Part shown: piece by piece, positions 23,407 to 34,262 of the stretch | Layout: every line of letters begins with the position of its first letter | How positions within the stretch are numbered: position 1 is the first letter of the stretch | Origin: Pelobates cultripes | Lineage: Eukaryota; Chordata; Amphibia; Anura; Pelobatidae | Length of the DNA stretch: 64,000 nucleotides | Direction: 5' to 3' | Assembly: GCA_933207985.1 (NCBI GenBank) | Contig: OW240912.1 | Coordinates: forward strand, 228,148,440-228,212,439 | The notes under the pieces: generated by a model | What the model was told of the DNA's origin: nothing | The model's database searches: none | What the model saw: only the letters and a program-made list of their open reading frames with translations | Position numbers and translations under genes: made by a program

Positions 23407-24159
23407 TAGGCTGCACAAAAAAAAAAAAAAAAAAAGCTAAAATAATCTCAGACTCTTTTTTTTTATTTTTATTTTTTTAGGAACTGTGTAGGGAGTGAGA
23501 CTCCAGCACGTTTCCCAGTAACCCCGTGTGCCTGATCACATTGCCTCTGTGAGCTGATGCTGGCCTCAGCACTGATGAGACATCAGGGTAAAAGAGTAAT
23601 TCAAATGTGGACCCCCTTGCTCACTGTGCCTTAATAGGTATATTAATAGGTATATTAACAGATATAAGTTACACCTCATTGACAAGGCCCAATAATGGCC
23701 GAAAAGATCACCTGACATTGCAATATGTCTTGTCAGCATTTTGGATCTGGAATGCTCTTCTAGTTGAGGTCAGTCAAATGTGCAAGTCATTTCTGCAGTC
23801 ACTTCTCTAAGAGCTTTTGTGTTGATGCAGCACTGAAGCAAAACTATTAGATTATATCAACTGAATATATCACTTATCTCCATGATAAATGCATTGCCTA
23901 TGGGAGTTCAATTACACTGAGCTTGTCATGACAGGTTCACTTTAAATATTTAAACAGTATTTTCAATGTGACCTGTAAATAACAAAAACAGAATGAAATT
24001 CAAAACGTGATGTACTTCATAAATCAGGAAGAACCTCTGGAAGTGTCCCTAGGCAGCAATGTAAACACTGCCTTTTCTATGAAAAGCCTCTGGGGACATA
24101 CTATACACACCCGAACATGAAGCTGCAGTTTTTCTGTTGACTATAGTGTCCATTTAAAT

Positions 24160-25035
24160 TTTAAATTTACTTTGAAGTACTGGCAATTTTCACTTTAGTA
24201 AATATCCCAGATAGTGTATTACACCATAAAAGTGCCAAAAAGGCCTCTGTCACAAACGTATGAAATTTTGGAAAAGGTTCAGTCATGAAGGGGTTATAAA
24301 CAACATGCCAAAACTACTCTAGTTGTGAAGGCTTAGAAAAAAAATAAATAAATAATGTGTGAACTCCAACTAGTGTCCATTTCAATGCAAAAGTTAACTT
24401 CTTGCAAACTAGTGAGACTGCTTTTAGTTTAATCCAGTTAGAAAGCGTAAAATGTATAAAAACAATGACCCTCTGACTTTACACACATTTTGAAAATTGT
24501 ACCCAGTATTATTAGGTCAATTATATAAGTCTGTTCATTCACCACAATGTTGTGGCTTAAAATATTTTCAAAACTTCTTTTCCATTACCATTCTTTCAAA
24601 CTTGGAGAACACTTGCACATGAAATAAAATGGCATAGACTGTAAATTAGACTGCCATAAAGTAAATGCAAACTATTGTTCTATTGTTCCAATATGATAAT
24701 TGCAGAATGGAAAGTGAAGGCAGCTTGTCATATAATATTCACACAAGCCATGCACAGACAGAAATCATTAAATATTAAACAAAATGTCGTCTCCGCCTTG
24801 TGGGAGAATGTATGTGTAGGTCTTTCAGACAAGAGACATCAAAGCAGACTTGCATAAACACTAGACCAGCTACTATGCTCTATGAATTTCTTCCAGCCAG
24901 AAACCAGACATCCAGTTAGTATTAGGAAAGTTCAGACTTCCCAAAGAAAGTCATTAGGGCTCAGAGGATGGGGTCTAATTTAGCCACTGGAAGTTATGAG
25001 AGGGCATTCCTTAGAAATTCCCTCCCTCCCTATCC
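24160..25035. other. No gene seen
   Basis: AT-rich CRCP intron sequence between the composite MITE and the DIRS element. The 24675-24857 frame has no recognised homology. Confidence 0.4.
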
Positions 25036-25063
25036 CAATTTTACAACATGACAGGAGGCTTCA

Positions 25064-25186
25064 TATTTTGCATTAACTCTCTTTACTAACTCCACACAGC
25101 AGTAAAGAAAAGTGAGAAAACATTAACCAATCAAAATGCAGTAGGAGGTACAATATTCACAGTGATGAGGCTCCTCCCCCTCTTTC
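25064..25186. repeat. DIRS left inverted terminal repeat
   Basis: TATTTTGCATTAACTCTC to CCTCCCCCTCTTTC; exact complement of 30813-30935 over 123 bp. The 28 bp outside it (25036-25063) are copied only in the internal complementary region. Confidence 0.95.
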
Positions 25187-26139
25187 TTTACTGCTCCATC
25201 AGCAAACAGGTCAGAGTTTTTGGCTCTTCCCTTTTACTTATTATATTTGCTCTATATTACATTTGTAGTTACTGTATTTCTATGTACTGTATATTTGTAT
25301 TTACATAGATAATTACTATACATCTTCTTATAGACGTTTTACTCTCTGGGACTTTATCCCTTGGGGAGGGGGGGGGGTTTTCTCCTTATGTCCCCTTTTT
25401 TCTCAGGGCCTTTTCCCCCCCTTTTTCGTTCCCACGCGGTCCGCCGGCTTTTTCCCCCGCCGTCGGACCGACCGTTTTTCCTCCTAACTGAGGGTAACGC
25501 TCACCCTCCTCCACCCGTTCCCCACCTCGCGGCTTCACAGCCGCGCTGTTTCTACCGCACGGCGGGAAATTACTTCCCGTTTTTTCTCCGGCGGCCATCT
25601 TGGATCTCGCGTCTCGCGAGATCCACGGCCGCCATCTTGGGAGCATTGCGGTCTCTTCATTTCGGCACCCGATCACCTCAATACCGGACGCAATCAGGCA
25701 GGGGTCCCCAGGTCAGTCAGCCTTCCCATACAAGGTTATACAACTGTGCATTGGGGTGAGGCCCCATACTGTTTATCATTACTGGCTCTCCAGTGTATTT
25801 ATGTGCCATTTTGCTACATTCAGGGTGAGGCCCTATCATCTAATTACCGCTGCTATCAGGTGGATTTTGTGCCACCTATATATGTACATGCATATATAAC
25901 TGGGTGAGGCCCAGAAAAAACCCAATATCCCCTGCTGGGGGAAACTGGTGCTTTTGCTGCCAGATTTATCATTCTCACCCTGCCGGGGTGCTTATTCCTA
26001 TTTTATTGTTATTATACATATACACACTACCCTGCTGGGGTTGCCTGGGTACTGCAGGTACCTTTTCACTCACTGGGATTGACCCCTAGCCCAACGTTTA
26101 CTGTGCTTTCTCTATTACAGCGGTCCTACTCCTATCATT
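25187..26139 (+). promoter_or_regulatory. DIRS leader and probable promoter, CpG-rich
   Basis: The leader is CpG-rich between about 25420 and 25680, unlike its surroundings. It holds the palindrome TCTCGCGAGA (25612-25621) between two CCATCTTGG YY1-type sites (25595-25603 and 25632-25640). Both motif types are known from TATA-less vertebrate promoters, so transcription probably starts nearby; that is inference. Further downstream, three GGGTGAGGCC phrases recur (about 25755, 25825, 25902). Open frames here (25361-25759, 25600-25899) are not recognised as proteins. Confidence 0.6.
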
Positions 26140-27469
26140 ATGGATACACCCCAAAACCCTGCGGATTTCCAAACCATGATCGCGGAAGCCATCTCCGCCT
26201 CTATGGAGAAAGCGCTATCCAGGGTTATGACGGCAACTGCCGATCAGGCTAAAAAAGTCACAAAAGCCCAAGCCCATGACTATGATTCTGAGGCTTCAGA
26301 ATCCCATACGCAGGCCGACTCACGGCCCAGCAAACGCCACTGGAAGGGCGAAAAAGGGGCTGACAACCCGGGCAAAGGCAAGGCACCGGCCAAACGCCAC
26401 AGGCCAGTCCCACCCACTCCCGCCCACTACTCCTCGGATGAGGGGGAAGAACACACACGCTCCATGGCCGTGTTGGACGAGTGGCAGGCCGCAGATTCTG
26501 ATTCACAAGATAATGACTGGGGTTCAGACACAGGATCCCATACGGGCCTCCTGCAGGGCACCTTTTTGGACGACACCCAACTGCCGGATGACCCCACACC
26601 GGTCCATGACGAAGGGGAAGCCATCCTGGACCCCACGGGCCAGCGTCTATTCGACCCTCGCAATATACGACACCCGCGTTCGGGGGACTGGACCCCCCCG
26701 GATCATCTCTCCAAATTTATGCATCGTTGGCTCCGCAAACCCCTGGACAAAACGGTGCGTAACCGACTTCGTTCTGAATGCCCTCGCCCTTCCCTTCCCG
26801 ACCACGTGGCTCAGACTCCCGAATTCGACCAGGTCATGAACACATTCATGTCTCGGGGTGGCCGTGACCCCAGGAGAGGCGTTGAAAAAGGATTCCACGG
26901 AGTTCAGGACAAACTCCTAGATTCCATTGGCCCACTTTCCCGCATCATGTTTTTGGCTGACGATGCTTTTACAAGGGCTGACGAATTTGATGCCAGTATG
27001 GTTAAAGAGTGGGCACATGATATACGAGAATGGGCACAGAGGTGCTTCTGTTTCGTGGGCAACACCAATGTAGCCCTCTCCTCTGAGAGGCGTAAAGCAG
27101 CGCTGCTCCGTATTGACGGAAAGCTGGTGGAATTGGGCACCAAGGAGTTGGGACCGCTTGCACAGGGCAAATTGTTTGGGGAGGCCTTCCTCAAGGAACT
27201 GAACAAGCATGTAAACATTTTCACCTCACTAAATAAGGCTCACACTTCCATGAAGCGAGTCTTCAGGGGCCACCCCAGTCGGGGTGTTTTTGGACGGGCT
27301 GGCCGCTACAGGGGCCGAGCAGCCAGCCGTTTTTGGCCTTCTGGCCCCCGCTCGCACAGACCCCAACCCTTCTACCCAGAAGTGGGTTTCAGACAGCCCT
27401 TCTCCTACACCCGAGGAGCCGACAGAGGCAGAGGACCTCGTAACCATGGCAGAGCACGCTTCTCCACAG
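26140..27469 (+). CDS. DIRS Gag-like protein
   Basis: About 443 codons from ATG 26140 to a consensus splice donor at 27470. The N-terminus (MDTPQNPADFQTMIAEAIS) is helical. A long acidic and polar linker, a conserved-looking globular middle (about residues 170-385) and an Arg/Gly-rich tail (GRAGRYRGRAASRF, residues about 390-440) follow. The basic tail probably binds RNA, as expected for the Gag-like ORF1 of DIRS1-like elements. The same frame stays open past this point all the way to the recombinase (stop at 30301-30303). The boundary given is the proposed splice or domain boundary, not a stop. No zinc knuckle was seen. Confidence 0.85.
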
Positions 27470-27515
27470 GTAAGCACCTTAGTGTCTCAATGTCCACTTA
27501 CCCCATGTACTGCAG
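27470..27515 (+). other. Candidate 46-nt intron at the Gag/RT junction
   Basis: ACAG|GTAAGC at 27469/27470 is a strong donor, and ATGTACTGCAG|GT at 27515/27516 is a good acceptor. Removing 46 nt shifts the Gag frame exactly into the RT frame. The join falls at the residues RIALSFQNW, where conserved RT-module homology starts. Without removal, translation continues in the Gag...recombinase frame. The length is below the usual vertebrate intron minimum, which counts against it. A +1 frameshift or internal initiation are alternatives. Confidence 0.5.
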
Positions 27516-29521
27516 GTCGTATTGCTCTGTCTTTTCAGAACTGGACAGCCATCTCCACGGACGCATGGATCCTCCAGACGGTTCGGGGCTACGTCATAGA
27601 TTTCGTGGAAACCCCGTTCCAGACCGCCCCTCCGCACCCCATTCACTGTTCCAAGAAAGATCGCCACTTAATCGATGGCGAACTACGGGAACTCAAGGAA
27701 AAAGGAGCGATAGAACCCGCTCACGACCAAAACGGTTTCTTCAGCAACATTTTCCTAGTGAAGAAAAAATCCGGAGATTTCCGGCCGGTTATAAACCTGA
27801 GGGGGCTCAATGCCTTTGTACTGTACAGACATTTCAAGATGGAAGGCATCCACCTTCTACGAGATCTGCTCCAGGACGGGGACTGGTTCACAAGACTGGA
27901 CCTCAAGGACGCCTACCTCTCGGTACCCGTCCATGCTTCCTGCCGACAATTCCTCAGGTTCCAATGGCAAGGTCGCCCCTGGCAATTCACGTGCCTCCCC
28001 TTCGGCCTCAGCTCAGCACCGTGGTGTTTCACCAAACTACTGAAACCAGTAGTGTCTCGACTACGAAGTCAAGGAATTCGGTGCATTATCTACCTGGACG
28101 ACCTGCTACTGTTCTCCTCAGACAGGTACAGTCTAACGCAACACACACGATATACCACCCGACTCTTCACATCCCTAGGTTTCGTGGTGAACTTCCAAAA
28201 GTCAGAAGTATCCCCAACCCAGACTATACAATTTCTGGGTTTCGAAATAGACTCCAAGACCAGCACACTACGGCTTCCGACCTCAAAGATCGCAGCCATC
28301 AAGAAGGAGCTACGCAGAACCATTCGCTGCCACACCATTCCACTCCGCAACTTGGCTCGGATCGTGGGCTTACTATCCGCATCTATCCAAGCGATATTCC
28401 CGGGCCCGCTCCACTACAGAGCGATGCAACGCTTGAAGGCTTCCTTTCTCCGCCAGAACCCTTCGTACGACCAAACTGTTCCGGTGACGGAGGAAGTCAA
28501 GGACGAACTCGGATGGTGGTTGGACAGCATGGAAGCGTGGAATGGCCGAGCCATCTTCGGAAACACGCCCGATATAGTCCTGGAATCAGACGCCAGCCTC
28601 TGGGGATGGGGCGCCACCTGCCAAGGCAATTCAACAGGAGGCACTTGGACTTCCCAGGAACTCAACCTCCACATCAACTGCCTGGAACTCCTAGCGGGGT
28701 CGTTTGCAATCCGCAGCTTAGCGAAAGACCGGACGAATTGTTGCATCCTCCTCCGGATGGACAACGTCTCAGCGGTCCGTTACATCAACAGACTGGGAGG
28801 GGCCCGTTCCAGACTCCTTTCGGAGATCACGAAAGAAATATTCCAGTTTTGCCTACCCCGGAACATCTCCCTCATGGCAGAATATCTCCCGGGCGAGACG
28901 AACCTGACAGCGGACTGGTTTTCTCGCCATTGGCGGGACAGCAGCGACTGGAGACTGGACCCAATGATCTTTCAGCGCCTCTCGGCCAGGAGGGGCCCCC
29001 TCCACCTAGACCTCTTCGCATCGCGCAACAACAGGCAGACGGACGAGTATTTCAGCTGGCTACCAGATCCGGAGAGCAAGGCAGTAGATGCTTTTCTCCA
29101 ACCATGGCCGCTCAAGGGCGCTTATGCCTTTCCCCCATTCGCCATGGTGGCAAGGACGATACAATACCTGAAGACGCAACGCGGGTCTCTGCTCCTCATC
29201 ACCCCCCTATGGCAGGGCCAACCATGGTTCCCGGACCTCCTAGTATCATCCTACAGGGACCCTCTCCTCATACCGTCCTACCAGACACTCCTCACAGACC
29301 CGAGAGGGAACCTCCATCCTCTCATTCTGGAAGACCGCCTCACTCTAGTAGCTTGGACTCTTTCAGGGGTGCCTGGCAAACCGAGGACCTATCGCAGACG
29401 GCTCGAGACCTCTTATGGGATTCATGGGCACCAGGAACCAGACGATGCTACCTTGCAGCATGGAATTCCTGGGCCGCTTGGTGCAGTGAACGGAACTTTG
29501 ATCCCTTTACGGCACCTGTAA
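27516..29521 (+). CDS. DIRS reverse transcriptase, RNase H and methylase-like polyprotein
   Basis: The frame is open from ATG 27284 (745 codons to the stop at 29519-29521). Its first ~78 codons only shadow Gag, so the domain start is placed at 27516. Numbering from 27284, the RT covers about residues 80-400, with SGDFRPVINLRGLN, TRLDLKDAYLSV and the catalytic YLDD (270-273, at 28091). RNase H follows, with ESDASLWGWGA (Asp436), NCLELLAG, LRMDNVSAVRYINR and NLTADWFSR. The last part contains DLFASRNNRQTDEYFSW and ITPLWQGQPWFPDLL. That matches the Dam-like methyltransferase domain of DIRS1-type elements. No inactivating break is seen. It overlaps a second open frame throughout. Confidence 0.93.
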
Positions 29522-30303
29522 CAGCCATCCTGAACTTTCTCTCCCATCTGTACTCCATGGGACGGTCTTACCGATCCCTCAACGTTGTGCGCTCCGCGAT
29601 TTCGGCGGCTCACGTTCCGACCCGGGGGATGCCCGTCGGGAAAGATCCTCTGGTATGCCGTCTTCTCAGGGGCATAAGACTCCAGAGGCCTCCCAAACCC
29701 AAATACACCCGGTTATGGGATGTGGAGGTCGTTCTCCAGTTCCTTAGGGACTGGCCAGATAACGACAGACTTTCACTCCGACAACTGTCGGCCAAACTAA
29801 CACTTCTTCTGTGTTTGGTCTCGTTCCGCAGAGTTTCGGACGTGCGGGCTTTCGACATTGACGCCTTTTCGGTCTCCCCCGAGGGAGTTACCTTCCAAGT
29901 GTCACGTCGTACCAAATCGGACTCCTCGTCGGTTTTTTACCCCTTTTTCCCTACGGAACCGCTGCTCTGCGTGGTCTCCACTCTGCGTCGATACGTGCAA
30001 ATCACATCCCCACTTCGGGTCTCATCTTCGGGCCAACTATTGGTGTCTTACGTTAGACCTCACGTACCCGTCTCCGCTACCACCCTCGCCAGATGGGTGC
30101 GATGGATCCTGTCTCTGGCAGGAGTGGAGGAGACCTTCGGCGCCCACTCCGTTCGCGGTGCGGCGGCCTCGTCGGCTTTCACCGCGGGCGCATCGCTGGC
30201 AGACATCCTACGAGCCGCGGATTGGTCACGCGAAGCGACCTTTCGGACCTTCTATTTCCGCCCGAACACGGGGGCAGCCGCGTCTCTCCTTCATCAGCGT
30301 TAA
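29370..30303 (+). CDS. DIRS tyrosine recombinase (integrase)
   Basis: The C-terminal ~310 codons of the 1387-codon frame that starts at 26140. It contains a SAM-like core-binding part (WAAWCSERNFDPF, LNVVRSAISAAH). The catalytic part carries the expected residues: Arg1230 (SFRRVSD), His1336 and Arg1339 (GAHSVRGAAAS), and the nucleophile Tyr1372 (FRTFYFRPN). In DIRS elements this enzyme inserts the circular DNA intermediate in place of a DDE integrase. It begins inside the end of the RT-methylase frame (overlap to 29521) and ends just before the internal complementary region. How its translation starts is unknown. It may be read through from Gag or initiated internally. Confidence 0.93.
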
Positions 30304-30306
30304 AAA

Positions 30307-30408
30307 TGCAAAATATGAAGCCTCCTGTCATGTTGTAAAATTGAAGATTATGCTAGCGTTAGTGTACTTATAATCTTAATTTTAGTAATGACAGGAGGCG
30401 AGTATTTT
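30307..30408. repeat. DIRS internal complementary region
   Basis: 30307-30343 is the exact complement of 25036-25072, and 30339-30408 is the exact complement of 30930-30999. The two halves share AATTG (30339-30343). This region templates rejoining of the element ends during circle formation. Confidence 0.95.
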
Positions 30409-30812
30409 CCCACCCACCACACCCGCAAGGGATACGTTCTCACGTGAGTATACCTACACTGTGGGCTTTCACCCCTCTACTATCTTCCTACTCACTCTGC
30501 AGGATATCATGTTTGTACCAGGTCTATTTATGTCCCTGTTATCTGTTACTGTCATTCTGCTATGAATGTCTCATTGTCAGTGGAATTTGTATCTGGTCTA
30601 TTTCATTACTGCAAACAGTTGCAAGATCGGTACCTAACCTTTTCCACGTTCTTTTTCAGCATAACTTCAGGATATTGCAGCTCACACTCAGGATGGACAC
30701 GTTTGGACCATCTTCCGGCCTCTAGACCGGCTCAGTTGGAAAGTTCACCCGTTGGTGCATGTTACAAGACTTTGGATTTATCGAGGGAAATTTGTTTTCT
30801 GATGTCGCTTTT
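30409..30812 (+). other. DIRS 3' region between the complementary region and right repeat
   Basis: About 400 bp inside the element without a recognised protein. Open frames 30444-30725 and 30562-30876 run across it but resemble nothing known. Confidence 0.5.
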
Positions 30813-30935
30813 GAAAGAGGGGGAGGAGCCTCATCACTGTGAATATTGTACCTCCTACTGCATTTTGATTGGTTAATGTTTTCTCACTTTTCTTTACTGC
30901 TGTGTGGAGTTAGTAAAGAGAGTTAATGCAAAATA
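30813..30935. repeat. DIRS right inverted terminal repeat
   Basis: Exact complement of 25064-25186. The outermost 64 bp (30936-30999) are unique to this end and mirrored in the internal complementary region. Confidence 0.95.
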
Positions 30936-31026
30936 CTCGCCTCCTGTCATTACTAAAATTAAGATTATAAGTACACTAACGCTAGCATAATCTTCAATTA
31001 ACTCTTCTTGTAGGGCAGACCAATAT

Positions 31027-31150
31027 GTTATTTGCGCAACTTAAAGTGACACTATAGGCACCCAGAACACTACATCTCATTGAAACAGTCTGGGTGCAGT
31101 GTTATTAAAATGCAAGTAAAATAAGATAAGTTTTAGTACTTTATTGTAGT
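31027..31150. mobile_element. Partial TTAA-type MITE
   Basis: TTAAAGTGACACTATAGGCA is followed by a decayed hairpin (GGCACCCAGAACACT ... CAGTCTGGGTGC, 31050-31097). No matching right end was seen; T-rich sequence follows to about 31320. Confidence 0.6.
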
Positions 31151-31748
31151 AGTAACTATAGTGTTTTTTTTTTTGGTAATGGGAGACTTTCTTTCTTTTG
31201 GTGTACAGTGACTGTGTTTGGTGTGTTTAACACTGACTGATATCATTTTTTTACATTTTTCTTTTTGCGCTGGTACCATTTTTTTTTTTTTGTAAGATGA
31301 TTTTTAGGTTATTACAACTACCAAAATAGTAGAAAATGCTTTTTTGAGAAATAAATTTGTCACTTTTAAACTGCAATGTAGTCTTTTGTGATCTCCATCT
31401 CTGGTTTCTGATTTCATGGTTAAGTTAAATTAAACACAGATTCTTGCAATACATATTCAAACACAGATCCAGTTTGTAAAAAGTTTTATAAGGGAACATA
31501 ATACAAAATAATACACCACCATACTTAGTAATGGAAAAAGTTACTGTTTGGAACTAAAGTTGTGTAAAGATATTTTTCTTTGCACTGTATTAAAAACAGG
31601 AGAAAATGTCTATCAAACACTTCTAACTTGATATGATTTTACTACTCTCCCAAATGGTAAAGCATGACAGAAAATCACAGATAGAAAAAAAAAACCTCCT
31701 TAAAAACTATCTACAGTCGTGGGAAAAAGAAAGTACATCCTCTTTTAA

Positions 31749-32201
31749 AGCGACCCTATTGGCACTCCGAGCACTTCAGCCCATTGAAGTGGTTTGGGTG
31801 CAGTAACCCTGTCCCCTTAGCCCTGCAATGTTAATTATTGCTGTTTCTGATAAACTGCAATAATTACATTGCAGGGTTAAGACTGCCTCTAGTGGCTGTC
31901 AATCAGGCAGCCACGAGAGGCACCTTCTGCTTGTTGGTAGCTTAACTGACGCTAGACATCCTCACGCTCTGCATGAGGAAATCCAGCGGGGATAAAATTC
32001 CCATAGGAAAGCAATGCAGCAATGGGGAGTAGCAAATGTGCCATGCATGTGCATTAGCGCCCCCATCGGGTGACGGAGGAGGAGGAGCACCAACCCAGCG
32101 CCAACGGAGATCAGTGCTGGAATCGGGTAAGTACAATAAGGGGTTATTAACCTTTACAGTGTGGTTGGGGGGTAGTGTATTCCTAGCACTATAGTATCCC
32201 T
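31749..32201. mobile_element. TTAA MITE nested in the Tc1 left end
   Basis: Flanked by TTAA at 31745-31748 and 32202-32205. Ends AGCGACCCTATTGGCA and CACTATAGTATCCCT. A subterminal hairpin related to the others lies at 31761-31802. Confidence 0.8.
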
Positions 32202-32547
32202 TTAATTCTATGGTTTTATATATCAGGACATAGTAACAATCATCTGTTTATTAACAGGTCTAAAAATGATGTGCATACAACCTCAGATAAACAACCACAC
32301 ATGACATATTAAACCCGGGTCATGATTTATTTAACAAAAATAAAGCCATGAGTGAAAAACTAAGTACACCTTATGATTCAATAGCTTGTAAAATCACTTT
32401 TAGCAGCAATAACTTGATGTAATCGTTTTCTGTATGACTTTATCAGTATCTTACATCGTTGTGGAGGAATTTTGGCAAACTATTCTGTACAACGTTACTT
32501 TAAGTCATTGAGGTTTGCTGGCATTTGTATATGTACAGCTCTCTTAA

Positions 32548-32975
32548 AGGATCACTATAGTGTAAGGAAAACAAAGCGGTCCCCCTCCCGTGGCGCTGAA
32601 GGGGTTAAATGCCCTTCAGCAGCTTACCTTAATCCAGCGCCGGGCTCCCACGGCACTGGTGACCTCTGCTCCCCTGCCGACGTCAGCTCCCCCGTCTGAC
32701 GTCGGGGGATCCGCGCGCATTCAAAGTGTCCATAGTTTCTCAATGCTTTCCTATGGACGCTCTGCGTGATGGAGGCATAATATGCCTCCAGCGTCGCAGA
32801 TACGCCTCTAGTGGCTGTCCGGAAGACAGTCACTAGAGGCTGGATTAACCCCAAATGTAAACATAGCAGTTTCTCTGAAATTGCTATGTTTGCATCTGAA
32901 GGGTTAAAACCTGAGGGACCTGGCACCCAGACCACTTCATTGAGCTGAAGTGGTCTGGGTGACTATAGTGTCCCT
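32548..32975. mobile_element. TTAA MITE nested in the Tc1 transposase relic
   Basis: Flanked by TTAA at 32544-32547 and 32976-32979. Ends AGGATCACTATAGTG and GACTATAGTGTCCCT. The hairpin GGCACCCAGACCACTTCA and its complement sit at the right end (32922-32962), so the element is inverted relative to 21886-22340. Confidence 0.85.
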
Positions 32976-34220
32976 TTAAGGTCCCACCAGAGCAATCGGG
33001 TTGAGGTCTGTACTTAGACTGAGCCACTGCAACACCTTGATTCTTTTCTTTTTCAGCCATTCTGTTGTAGATTTGGTGGTGTGCTTGGCATCATTGTCCT
33101 GTTAAATGACCCAATTACGGCCAAGCTTGAGCTGTTGGACAGATGGCCTCACATTTGACTCTAGAGTACTTGGTATATAGAGGAGTTCATGGTCGACTCA
33201 ATGACTGCAAGGTTCCCAGATCCTGTAGCTTCAAAACATGCCCAAATCATCACCCTTCCTCAACCGTGCTTAATAGTTGGTATGTGGGGTTTGTGCTGAT
33301 ATGCTGTGTTTGGGTTTGGCCATGATCTTTCTAGGGAGAAGCAACCCTTCCAAACAAAATATACATGTTGAGTCTTTTTCTAATTGTACGGTCATGAACT
33401 TTAACATTTACCATGCTAACTGAGGCCTTTAAATTCTGAGATACAACTCTTGGGTTTATTGCAATTTCTCTGAGCATTGCACGGTCTGAATTAGCTGGAA
33501 CGTCAAAGACTGTCTTGAATGTTTTCCACTTTTTTAATCTTTTTCACTGTAGAATGATGGACTTTAAATTGTTTGGAGATGGTCTTATTACCTTTCCCAG
33601 TTTGATGATCAGCAACAATTGCTTCTACAGGATCATTGCTGTGGTCTTGACACAATGCCTTGCCATTGTGTTAACACACACCTGAATGATCCAGACCAGA
33701 AAGCTGCTAAACTTTGTCTTTTATAAAGGTGGTTACACTTGCTAATGATCAATTAATTAGGGGCATTTGATTAGAATCGCCTTTTTTGCAACCTAATTAG
33801 TTCCTGTGGAAGCTGTAATGGTGTACCTTACAAATGGCTTCATTTTTGTTAAATTAATCATGACACGATGTAATAGGTCTTGTGTTATTGTTCATCTGAG
33901 TTTGTGTTTACCTAATTTTAAGACCTGATGAGAAACAGATGACTGTTATTATGATTTGATATTTAAAATCACATAATTCAAAGAGGATGTGCTTTAGTAA
34001 AGACATTTTTTTTTTTTTTATTTGGGTACCTATTAACGCAACAGGTGCAAAACCATATCCTCAATGAAAACTTATGTCAAGCAGTTATACTTTAAGTACA
34101 GTAAAGGTTAACTTTTGGAAGCCTATATGTTTCTGAACTAAGCTTCCTAAAAGTTGGATGAACAGCAAAGGAATTACCGTTACAAGCAGCTACACCAACA
34201 CTAATAAGTCTATACTGTCA

Positions 34221-34225
<5 letters not shown>

Positions 34226-34262
<37 letters not shown>

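Larger units (their letters stand above)
22892..24157. mobile_element. Composite TTAA-type element with nested repeats
   Basis: Left end AAAGGGACACTCTAATCA and right end TTGACTATAGTGTCCATTT are in MITE orientation, with TTAA-like sites outside. Nested inside are a CR1 tail (23025-23128), an 80-bp palindromic MITE (23326-23405) and A- and T-rich tracts. A short open frame at 23607-23810 has no support. Confidence 0.5.
25036..30999 (+). mobile_element. Complete DIRS-type tyrosine-recombinase retrotransposon
   Basis: A 5.96-kb element in the last CRCP intron, in antisense orientation to the gene. It has 123-bp inverted terminal repeats (25064-25186 and 30813-30935) identical at every base I compared. 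Its internal complementary region (30307-30408) is the exact complement of both outer ends (25036-25072 and 30930-30999). This is the diagnostic architecture of DIRS1-like elements, which replicate through a circular DNA and insert by tyrosine recombinase without target duplication. Both ends share CAATT, the expected circle-junction overlap. All three protein modules are open. Perfect terminal identity suggests a very recent insertion. Confidence 0.97.
31714..34000 (-). mobile_element. Decayed Tc1-like transposon with two nested MITEs
   Basis: The left end CAGTCGTGGGAAAAAGAAAGT follows TA at 31712-31713. The minus strand carries a heavily mutated Tc1 transposase between about 32370 and 33700. 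Recognisable blocks include the region complementary to CATTGTCCTGTTAAATGACC (catalytic block near 33090) and a HTH relic near 33560. The right end has degraded after AAAGAGGATGTGC (about 33990). Two TTAA MITEs (31749-32201, 32548-32975) interrupt it. No intact frame survives. Confidence 0.75.

Noticed and set aside
27284..27515. ATG at 27284 as the start of the DIRS RT protein
   Set aside because: The first ~78 codons overlap the conserved end of Gag in another frame and show no RT homology. They are kept only for residue numbering.
26258..29915. Many other frames of 60-190 codons on both strands inside the DIRS element
   Set aside because: Shadows of the Gag, RT and recombinase frames in GC-richer sequence.
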